Origin: Annona cherimola
Lineage: Eukaryota; Streptophyta; Magnoliopsida; Magnoliales; Annonaceae
Length of the DNA stretch: 64,000 nt
NCBI GenBank assembly: GCA_030490835.1
Contig: CM059971.1
Coordinates: forward strand, 47,478,012-47,542,011
Direction: 5' to 3'
Shown here: positions 54,013-64,000 of the stretch, one piece after another
Numbering within the stretch: the first letter of the stretch is position 1
Layout: every line of letters starts with the position of its first letter
Program-made: the position numbers and the translations under genes
Notes under the pieces: generated by a model
Databases searched by the model: none
Told to the model about the DNA's origin: nothing
What the model saw: only the letters and a program-made list of their open reading frames with translations

Positions 54013-57000
54013 TCAATTCAGTCGGATAGAATGAACTTCGATTATTTAGAATAGTGTACAACTCGATCTAATTGACTTAATTTGACTGTAATGTGAACGA
54101 GTAAACTTTAACGCATTCCAATAGATTCAAAACAACCGAATCGGAGGTAAGGAACTTCAATAAATAAGAACTAGCAACAATCCCTTGATTTCGTTTACAT
54201 TCGAACGACAACGGATGACGTTAAATGCATTCAAATCGAATCAAATGAATTGAGTCGGATAGAATGAACTTTGATTATTTAGAATAGTGTACAACTCAAT
54301 CTAATTGACTTCATTTTACTGTAATGTGAACGAGTAAACTTTAATGCATTCTAATAGATTCAAAACAACCGAATCGGAGGTAAGGAACTTCAATAAATAA
54401 GAACTAGCAACAATCCCTTGCATACGAACGACAACGGATGACGGTAAAGGCATTCAAATCGAATCGAATGAATTGAGTTGGATAGAATGAACTTTGATTA
54501 TTTAGAATAGTGTACAACTCAATCTAACTGACTTGGTTTTACTGTAATGAGAACGAGTAAACTTTAACGCTTTCTAATAGATTGAAAACATCCAAATCGA
54601 ACGTAAGGAACTTCAATAAACAAGAATTAACAACAATCCCTTGATTTTATTTACATTCGAATGACAACGAACGACCTTAAAAGCATTGAAATCGAATCAA
54701 ATGAATTCAGTCGAATAGAACGAACTTTGATTATTTAGAATAGTGTCCAACTCAATCTAATTGACTTGCTTTTATAGTAATGAGAACGAGTAAACTTTAA
54801 CACATTCTAATAGATTCAGAACAACCAAATCGGATGTAAGGAACTTTCAATAAACAAGAATTAACAACAATCCCTTGATTTTATATACATTTGAACGACA
54901 ACGAACGACCTTAAAAGCATTCAAATCGAATCAAATCAATTCATTTGGATAGAATGAACTTTGATTATTTAGAATAGTGTACAACTCAATCTAATTGACT
55001 TGATTTGACTGTAATGAGAATGAGTAAACTTTAACGCATTCTAATAGATTCAAAACAACCGAATCGGAAGTAAGGAACTTCAATAAATAAGAACTAGCAA
55101 CAATCCCTTTATTTCGTTTGCATTGGAACGACAACAAATGACCTTAAAGGCGTTCGAATCGAATCAACAGAATTCAGTCGGATAGAATGAACTTTGATCA
55201 TTTAGAATAGTGTACAACTCAATCTAATTGACTTAATTTGACTGTAATGTGAACGAATAAACTTTAACGCATTTCAATAGATTCAAAACAACCGAATCGA
55301 ACGAAAGGAACTGCAATAAGTAAGAACTAACAACAATCTCTTGATTTCGTTTGCATACGAACGACAACGGATGACGGTAAAGGCATTCAAATCGAATCAA
55401 ATGAATTGAGTCGGATAGAATGAACTTTGATTATTTAGAATAGTGCACAACTCAATCTAATTGACTTGATTTGACTGTAATGTGAACGAGTAAACTTTAA
55501 CGCATTCCAATAGATTCAAAACAACCGAATCGGAGGTAAGGAACTTCAATAAATAAGAACTAGCAACAATCCCTTGATTTCGTTTACATTCGAACGACAA
55601 CGGATGACGTTAAATGCATTCAAATCGAATCAAATGAATTGAGTTGGATAGAATGAACTTTGATTATTTAGAATAGTGTACAACTCAATCTAATTGACTT
55701 AATTTTACTGTAATGTGAACGAGTAAACTTTAACACATTCTAATAGATTCAAAACAACCGAATCGGAGGTAAGGAACTTCAATAAATAAGAACTAGCAAC
55801 AATCCCTTGATTTCGTTTACATTCGAACGAAAATGGAGGACGTTAAAGGCATTCAAATCGAATCAAATGCATTTAGTTGGATAGAATGAACTTTGATTAT
55901 TTAGAACAGTGTACAACTCAATCAAATTGACTTAATTTTAGTGTAATGTGAACGAGTAAACTTTAACGCATTCTAATAGATTCAAAACAACCGAATCGTA
56001 GGTAAGGAACTTCAATAAATAAGAACTAGCAACAATCCCTTGATTTCGTTTACATTCGAACGAAAATGGAGGACGTTAAAGGCATTCAAATCGAATCAAA
56101 TGCATTGAGTTGGATAGAATGAACTTTGATTATTTAGAATAGTGTACAACTCAATCTAATTGACTTGATTTTACTGTAATGAGAACGAGTAAACTTTAAC
56201 GCATTCTAATAGATTGAAAACAACCAAATCGAACGTAAGGAACTTCAATAAACAAGAATTAACAACAATCCCTTGATTTTATTTACATTCGAATGACAAC
56301 GAACGACCTTAAAAGCATTGAAATCGAATCAAATGAATTCAGTCGAATAGAACGAACTTTGATTATTTAGAATAGTGTCCAACTCAATCTAATTGACTTG
56401 ATTTTATAGTAATGAGAACGAGTAAACTTTAACGCATTCTAATAGATTCAAAACAACCAAATCGAACGTAAGGAACTTCAATAAACAAGAATTAACAACA
56501 ATCCCTTGATTTTATTTACATTCGAATGACAACGAACGACCTTAAAAGCATTGAAATCGAATCAAATGAATTGAGTTGGATAGAATGAACTTTGATTATT
56601 TAGAATAGTGTACAACTCAATCTAACTGACTTGGTTTTACTGTAATGAGAACGAGTAAACTTTAACGCTTTCTAATAGATTGAAAACATCCAAATCGAAC
56701 GTAAGGAACTTCAATAAACAAGAATTAACAACAATCCCTTGATTTTATTTACATTCGAATGACAACGAACGACCTTAAAAGCATTGAAATCGAATCAAAT
56801 GAATTCAGTCGAATAGAACGAACTTTGATTATTTAGAATAGTGTCCAACTCAATCTAATTGACTTGATTTTATAGTAATGAGAACGAGTAAACTTTAACG
56901 CATTCTAATAGATTCAGAACAACCAAATCGGATGTAAGGAATTTTCAATAAACAAGAATTAACAACAATCCCTTGATTTTATATACATTTGAACGACAAC

Positions 57001-60000
57001 GAACGACCTTAAAAGCATTGAAATCGAATCAAATGAATTCAGTTGGATAGAATGAACTTTGATTATTTAGAATAGTGTACAACTCAATCTAATTGACTTA
57101 ATTTTACTGAAATGAGAACGAGTAAACTTAAACGCATTCTAATAGATTCAAAACAACCAAATCGAACGTAAGGAACTTCAATAAACAAGAATTAACACCA
57201 ATCCCTTGATATTATTTACATTCGAATGATAACGAACGACCTTAAAAGCATTGAAATTGAATCAAATGAATTCGGTCGGATAGAATGAACTTTGATTATT
57301 TAGAATAGTGTACAACTCAATCTAATTGACTTGATTTAACTGTAATGAGAACGAGTAAACTTTAACGCATTCTAATAGATTCAAAACAACTGAATCGGAA
57401 GTAAGGAACTTCAATAAATAAGAACTAGCAACAATCCCTTTATTTCGTTTGCATTGGAACGACAACAAATCACCTTAAAGGCGTTCGAATCGAATCAACT
57501 GAATTCAGTCGGATAGAATGAACTTTGATTATTTAGAATAGTGTACAACTCGATCTAATTGACTTAATTTGACTGTAATGTGAACGAGTAAACTTTAACG
57601 CATTCCAATAGATTCAAAACAACCGAATCGGAGGTAAGGAACTTCAATAAATAAGAACTAGCAACAATCCCTTGATTTTATTTACATTCGAATGACAACG
57701 AACGACCTTAAAAGCATTGAAATCGAATCAAATGAATTCAGTCGAATAGAACGAACTTTGATTATTTAGAATAGTGTCCAACTCAATCTAATTGACTTGA
57801 TTTTATAGTAATGAGAACGAGTAAACTTTAACCCATTATAATAGATTCAGAACAACCAAATCGGATGTAAGGAATTTTCAATAAACAAGAATTAACAACA
57901 ATCCCTTGATTTTATATACATTTGAACGACAACGAACGACCTTAAAAGCATTGAAATCGAATCAAATGAATTCATTTGGATAGAATGAACTTTGATTATT
58001 TAGAATAGTGTACAACTCAATCTAATTGACTTAATTTTACTGTAATGAGAAGGAGTAAACTTTAACGCATTCTAATAGATTCAAAACAACCAAATCGAAC
58101 GTAAGGAACTTCAATAAACAAGAATTAACAACAATCCCTTGATTTTATTTACATTTGAATGATAACGAACGACCTTAAAAGCATTGAAATTGAATCAAAT
58201 GAATTCGGTCGGATAGAATGAACTTTGATTATTTAGAATAGTGTACAACTCAATCTAATTGACTTGATTTGACTGTAATGAGAACGAGTAAACTTTAACG
58301 CATTGTAATAGATTCAAAACAACCGAATCGGAAGTAAGGAACTTCAATAAATAAGAACTAGCAACAATCCCTTTATTTCGTTTGCATTGGAACGACAACA
58401 AATGACCTTAAAGGCGTTCGAATCGAATCAACTGAATTCAGTCGGATAGAATGAACTTTGATTATTTAGAATAGTGTACAACTCAATCTAATTGACTTAA
58501 TTTGACTGTAATGTGATCGAATAAACTTTAACGCATTCCAATAGATTCAAAACAACCGAATCGGACGTAAGGAACTTCAATAAATAAGAACTAACAACAA
58601 TCCCTTGATTTCGTTTGCATACGAACGACAACGGATGACGGTAAAGGCATTCAAATCGAATCGAATGAATTGAGTTGGATAGAATGAACTTTGATTATTT
58701 AGAATAGTGTACAACTCAATCTAATTGACTTAATTTTACTGTAATGAGAACGAGTAAACTTTAACGCATTCTAATAGATTCAAAACAACCAAATCGAACG
58801 TAAGGAACTTCAATAAACAAGAATTAATAACAATCCCTTGATTTTATTTACATTCGAATGACAACGAACGACCTTAAAAGCATTGAAATCGAATCAAATG
58901 AATTCAGTCGAATAGAACGAACTTTGATTATTTAGAATAGTGTACAACTCAATCTAATTGACTTGATTGTATAGGAATGAGAACGAGTAAACTTTAACGC
59001 ATTCTAATAGATTCAAAACAACCAAATCGGATGTAAGGAATTTTCAATAAACAAGAATTAACAACAATCCCTTGATTTTATATACATTTTAACGACAACG
59101 AACGACCTTAAAAGCATTGAAATCGAATCAAATGAATTCATTTGGATAGAATGAACTTTGATTATTTAGAATAGTGTACAACTCAATCTAATTGACTTAA
59201 TTTTACTGTAATGAGAAGGAGTAAACTTTAACGCATTCTAATAGATTCAAAACAACCAAATCGAACGTAAGGAACTTCAATAAACAAGAATTAACACCAA
59301 TCCCTTGATTTTATTTACATTTGAATGATAACGAACGACCTTAAAAGCATTGAAATTGAATCAAATGAATTCGGTCGGATAGAATGAACTTTGATTATTT
59401 AGAATAGTGTACAACTCAATCTAATTGACTTGATTTGACTGTAATGAGAACGAGTAAACTTTAACGCATTGTAATAGATTCAAAACAACCGAATCGGAAG
59501 TAAGGAACTTCAATAAATAAGAACTAGCAACAATCCCTTTATTTCGTTTGCATTGGAACGACAACAAATGACCTTAAAGGCGTTCGAATCGAATCAACAG
59601 AATTCAGTCGGATAGAATGAACTTTGATTATTTAGAATAGTGTACAACTCAATCTAATTGACTTAATTTGACTGTAATGTGAACGAATAAACTTTAACGC
59701 ATTTCGTTAGATTCAAAACAACCGAATCGGACGTAAGGAACTGCAATAAATAAGAACTAACAACAATCTCTTGATTTCGTTTGCATACGAACGACAACGG
59801 ATGACGGTAAAGGCATTCAAATCGAATCAAATGAATTGAGTCGGATAGAATGAACTTTGATTATTTAGAATAGTGTACAACTCAATCTAATTGACTTGAT
59901 TTGACTGTAATGAGAACGAGTAAACTTTAACGCATTCTACTAGATTCAAAACAACCGAATCGGAAGTAAGGAACTTCAATAAATAAGAACTAGCAACAAT

Positions 60001-60265
60001 CCCTTTATTTCGTTTGCATTGGAACGACAACAAATGACCTTAAAGGCGTTCGTATCGAATCAACTGAATTCAGTCGGATAGAATGAACTTCGATTATTTA
60101 GAATAGTGTACAACTCGATCTAATTGACTTAATTTGACTGTAATGTGAACGAGTAAACTTTAACGCATTCCAATAGATTCAAAACAACCGAATCGGAGGT
60201 AAGGAACTTCAATAAATAAGAACTAGCAACAATCCCTTGATTTCGTTTACATTCGAACGACAACG
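54013..60265 (+). repeat. Mosaic of A, B, C, C*, D and D' monomers
   Basis: No long higher-order repeat is seen here. The last deletion marker (54415) and C* lie at its left end. D and D' monomers occur at about 55606, 55839 and 56072. A-type monomers dominate 56200-58300. A hybrid A/C* monomer lies at about 56556-56640. A five-monomer segment with CATTGTAATAG recurs 1166 bp apart (58301 and 59467). Private changes are frequent (TTTAGTGTAATG, CAATCAAATTG, ACTTAAACG at about 57127, TGATATTATT at about 57208, CATTTCGTTAG at about 59700), more so than in the core. Confidence 0.8.
54415..54426 (+). repeat. 10-bp deletion junction, copy 11 of 11
   Basis: Same junction at the right limit of the young core. 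The preceding D monomer has TTTAATGCATTC, and the following C* has GAATCGAATGAATTG like the leftmost copy at 9066. Confidence 0.9.
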
Positions 60266-62129
60266 GATGACGTTAAATGCATTCAAATCGAATCAAATGA
60301 ATTGAGTTGGATAGAATGAACTTTGATTATTTAGAATAGTGTACAACTCAATCTAATTGACTTAATTTTACTGTAATGTGAACGAGTAAACTTTAACGCA
60401 TTCTAATAGATTCAAAACAACCGAATCGGAGGTAAGGAACTTCAATAAATAAGAACTAGCAACAATCCCTTGATTTCGTTTACATTCGAACGAAAATGGA
60501 GGACGTTAAAGGCATTCAAATCGAATCAAATGCATTGAGTTGGATAGAATGAACTTTGATTATTTAGAATAGTGTACAACTCAATCAAATTGACTTAATT
60601 TTACTGTAATGTGAAAGAGTAAACTTTAACGCATTCTAATAGATTCAAAACAACCGAATCGGAGGTAAGGAACTTCAATAAATAAGAACTAGCAACAATC
60701 CCTTGATTTCGTTTACATTCGAACGAAAATGGAGGACGTTAAAGGCATTCAAATCGAATCAAATGCATTGAGTTGGATAGAATGAACTTTGATTATTTAG
60801 AATAGTGTACAACTCAATCTAATTGACTTGATTTTACTGTAATGTGAACGAATAAACTTTAACGCATTCGAATAGATTCAAAACTACCGAATCGGAGGTA
60901 AGGAACTTCAATAAATAAGAACTAGCAACAATCCCTTGATTTCGTTTACATTCGAACGAAAACGGATGACGTTAAAGGCATTCAAATCGAATCAAATGAA
61001 TTGAGTTGGATAGAATGAACTTTGATTATTTAGAATAGTGTACAACTCAATCTAATTGACTTGATTTTACTGTAATGTGAACGAATAAACTTTAACGCAT
61101 TCTAATAGATTCAAAACAACAGAATCGGAGGTAAGGAACTTCAATAAATAAGAACTAGAAACAATCCCTTGATTTCGTTTACATTCGAACGACAAGGGAT
61201 GACGTTAAAGGCATTCAAATCGAATCAAATGAATTGAGTTGGATAGAATGAACTTTGATTATTTAGAATAGTGTACACCTCAATCTAATTGACTTAATTT
61301 TACTGTAATGTGAACGAGTAAACTTTAACGCATTCTAATAGATTCAAAACAACAGAATCGGAGGTAAGGAACTTCAATAAATAAGAACTAGAAACAATCC
61401 CTTGATTTCGTTTACATTCGAACGACAACGGATTACGTTAAAGGCATTCCAATCGAATCAAATGAATTGAGTTGGATAGAATGAACTTTGATTATTTAGA
61501 ATAGTGTACACCTCAATCTAATTGACTTAATTTTCCTGTAATGAGAACGAGTAAACTTTAACGCATTCTAATAGATTCAAAACAACCGAATCGGAGGTAA
61601 GGAACTTCAATAAATAAGAACTAGCAACAATCCCTTGATTTCGTTTACATTCGAACGAAAATGGAGGACGTTAAAGGCATTCAAATCGAATCAAATGCAT
61701 TTAGTTGGATAGAATGAACTTTGATTATTTAGAATAGTGTACAACTCAATCAAATTGACTTAATTTTAGTGTAATGTGAACGAGTAAACTTTAACGCATT
61801 CTAATAGATTCAAAACAACCGAATCGGAGGTAAGGAACTTCAATAAATAAGAACTAGCAACAATCCCTTGATTTCGTTTACATTCGAACGAAAATGGAGG
61901 ACGTTAAAGGCATTCAAATCGAATCAAATGCATTGAGTTGGATAGAATGAACTTTGATTATTTAGAATAGTGTACAACTCAATCTAATTGACTTGATTTT
62001 ACTGTAATGAGAACGAGTAAACTTTAACGCATTCTAATAGATTGAAAACAACCAAATCGAATGTAAGGAACTTCAATAAACAAGAATTAACAATAATCCC
62101 TTGATTTTATTTACATTCGAATGACAACG
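60266..62129 (+). repeat. Run of eight diverged D/D' monomers
   Basis: Eight consecutive monomers begin with GATGACGTT, GGAGGACGTT, GGATGACGTT, GGGATGACGTT or GGATTACGTT and total exactly 8 x 233 bp. They differ from each other by scattered single changes (GTGAAAGAG at about 60612, AAACTACCG at about 60882, GTACACCTC at about 61273 and 61506, AACAGAATCGG twice, ACTAGAAAC twice, CAATCAAATTG), without the shared long-range order seen in the core. The last one ends with the GATTGAAAACAACC of an A-associated monomer, making it a transition. Confidence 0.85.
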
Positions 62130-64000
62130 AACGACCTTAAAAGCATTGAAATCGAATCAAATGAATTCAGTCGAATAGAACGAACTTTGATTATTTAGAA
62201 TAGTGTGCAACTCAATCTAATTGACCTGATTTTACAGTAATGAGAATGAGTAAACTTTAACGCATTCTAATAGATTCAAAACAACCAAATCGAACGTAAG
62301 GAACTTCAATAAACAAGAATTAACAACAATCCCTTGATTTTATTTACATTCGAATGACAACGAACGACCTTAAAAGCATTGAAATTGAATCAAATGAATT
62401 CAGTCGGATAGAATGAACTTTGATTATTTAGAATAGTGTACAAATCAATCTAATTGACTTGATTTGACTGTAATGAGAACGAGTAAACTTTAACGCATTC
62501 TAATAGATTCAAAACAACCGAATCGGAAGTAAGGAACTTCAATAAATAAGAACTAGCAACAATCCCTTTATTTCGTTTGCATTGGAACGACAACAAATGA
62601 CCTTAAAGGCGTTCGAATCGAATCAACTGAATTCAGTCGGATAGAATGAACTTTGATTATTTAGAATAGTGTACAACTCAATCTAATTGACTTAATTTGA
62701 CTGTAATGTGAACGAATAAACTTTAACGCATTCCAATAGATTCGAAACAACCGAATCGGATGTAAGGAACTTCAATAAATAAGAACTAGCAACAATCCCT
62801 TTATTTCGTTTGCATTGGAAAGACAACAAATGACCTTAAAGGCGTTCGAATCGAAACAACTGAATTCAGTCGGATAGAATGAACTGTGATTATTTAGAAT
62901 AGTGTACAACTCAATCTAATTGACTTAATTTGACTGTAATGTGAACGAGTAAACTTTAACGCATTCCAATAGATTCAAAACAACCGAATCGGACATAAGG
63001 AACTTCAATAAATAAGAACTAACAACAATCCCTTGATTTCGTTTGCATACGAACGACAACGGATGACGGTAAAGGAATTGAAATCGAATCAAATGAATTG
63101 AGTTGGATAGAATGAACTTTGATTATTTAGAATAGTGTACAACTCAATCTAATTCACTTGATTTTACTGTAATGAGAACGAGTAAACTTTAACGCATTCT
63201 AATAGATTCAAAACAACCAAATCGAACGTAAGGAACTTCAATAAACAAGAATTAACAACAATCCCTTGATTTTATTTACATTCGAATGACAACGAACGAC
63301 CTTAAAAGCATTGAAATCGAATCAAATAAATTCAGTCGAATAGAGCGAACTTTGATTATTTAGAATAGTGTACAACTCAATCTAATTGACTTGATTGTAT
63401 AGGAATTAGAACGAGTAAACTTTAACGCATTCTAATAGATTCAAAACAACCAAATCGGATGTAAGGAATTTTCAATAAACAAGAATTAACAACAATCCCT
63501 TGATTTTATATACATTTGAACGACAACGAACGACCTTAAAAGCATTGAAATCGAATCAAGTGAATTCATTTGGATAGAATGAACTTTGATTATTTAGAAT
63601 AGTGTACAACTCAATCTAATTGACTTAATTTTACTGTAATGAGAACGAGTAAACTTTAACGCATTCTAATAGATTGAAAACAATCAAATCGAACGTAAGG
63701 AACTTCAATAAACAAGAATTAACAACAATCCCTTGATTTTATTTACATTCGAATGACAACGAACGACCTTAAAAGCATTGAAATCGAATCAAATGAATTC
63801 AGTCAAATAGAACGAACTTTGATTATTTAGAATAGTGTGCAACTCAATCTAATTGACTTGATTTTACAGTAATGAGAACGAGTAAACTTTAACGCATTCT
63901 AATAGATTCAAAACAACTGAATCGGAAGTAAGGAACTTCAATAAATAAGAACTAGCAACAATCCCTTTATTTCGTTTGCATTGGAACGACAACAAATGAC
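62130..64000 (+). repeat. Right-edge monomers resembling the left edge
   Basis: A, B, C, A, A' and B monomers follow each other to the end of the window, which stops mid-monomer at ACAAATGAC. The rare B haplotype GGAAAGACAAC with GAACTGTGATT at 62817-62890 matches 7688-7760, and the C monomer with TTCACTTG follows in both places. GAAAACAATCAAATCG at about 63674 matches about 392. Private changes include AAAGGAATTGAAATCG (about 63073), CAAATAAATTC (about 63324) and GAATAGAGCG (about 63337). The array clearly continues beyond the window. Confidence 0.85.

Larger units (their letters stand above)
1..64000 (+). repeat. Satellite DNA array, 233-bp monomer, about 275 copies
   Basis: The window consists only of head-to-tail copies of one AT-rich monomer. 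The block beginning GAACTTTGATTATTTAG recurs at 53, 287, 520, 753, 986, 1220, 1454, 1687, 1920, 2153 and so on to 63814, always on the + strand. The basic spacing is 233 bp. Thirty A' monomers are 234 bp because they carry an extra T in the GGAAYTTTCAATAAAC segment, eleven are 10 bp shorter, and one at about 20022 has lost one base. These figures add up exactly to 274 intervals. No coding potential exists: within about 25 bp (ACTGTAATGAG to CTTTAACG) all three + frames have stops, and within the TTGATTATTT to CAATCTAATT block all three - frames have stops. Long arrays of this kind are typical of eukaryotic centromeric or pericentromeric heterochromatin; that location is inferred. Confidence 0.97.

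Noticed and set aside
1..64000. Short open reading frames in each monomer, possibly a repeated small protein
   Set aside because: Stops in all three + frames lie within about 25 bp (ACTGTAATGAG to CTTTAACG) and in all three - frames within about 30 bp of the conserved block, in every monomer. The 233-bp period also shifts frame from copy to copy.
1..64000. CRISPR array or other spacer-repeat system
   Set aside because: There are no unique spacers; the whole 233-bp unit repeats, and the variable parts fall into a few shared types.

Overview
The whole window is one uninterrupted tandem satellite array. A monomer of 233 bp runs head to tail on the + strand from the first base to the last. No gene, RNA gene, transposable element or inversion interrupts it. 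Hand phasing gives 275 monomers: the distance from the first conserved block (53) to the last (63814) equals 274 x 233, plus 30 monomers with one extra T, minus 11 monomers with the same 10-bp deletion, minus one single-base loss. In every copy of the conserved part of the monomer all six frames are closed within about 30 bp, so nothing longer than about one monomer can be open.

The source is a eukaryotic nuclear genome, and the DNA is most probably centromeric, pericentromeric or subtelomeric heterochromatin. The species cannot be told from the sequence and I do not recognise the monomer as a named satellite. The DNA is AT-rich (68 G+C in the first 230 bases). CpG is not depleted there (8 seen, about 5 expected), which argues against long-term heavy CpG methylation.

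Monomer types, named by me: A (ACAAGAATTAAC plus GAACGACCTTAAAAGC); A' (A with an extra T and TTATATACATTT, 234 bp); B (CCCTTTATTTCG plus GCATTGGAACGAC); C (GCATACGAACG plus GATGACGGTAAAGGC); D (TACATTCGAACG plus GATGACGTTAAA); D' (GAAAATGGAGGACG); and C*, a C variant with CTAACTGACTTGG that follows the 10-bp deletion in 11 of its 12 copies. Each 233-bp monomer is itself a diverged dimer of a 119-bp and a 114-bp half.

Layout: 1-700, edge monomers; 701-6300, a six-monomer higher-order repeat of 1400 bp in four copies; 6301-9065, mixed A/B/C/D; 9066-18981, a block of about 4.3-4.8 kb present twice; 18982-21817, mixed; 21818-26481, a 2332-bp tandem duplication; 26493-31438, mixed; 31439-37926, a seven-monomer higher-order repeat of 1622 bp in exactly four copies; 35856-45625, a 4885-bp tandem duplication overlapping it; 44293-51748, an 18-monomer/14-monomer duplication containing a nested 932-bp duplication; 49718-53911, a 2097-bp tandem duplication; 54013-60265, a mosaic; 60266-62129, eight diverged D/D' monomers; 62130-64000, right-edge monomers that share rare variants with the left edge.

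The picture is of a young core (about 9-54 kb) built by repeated unequal exchange, flanked by older, less regular monomers. Several exchanges can be placed to within a few bases from hybrid monomers. I compared copies by eye at diagnostic variants and boundaries, not with an aligner, so identities are described and not given as percentages.
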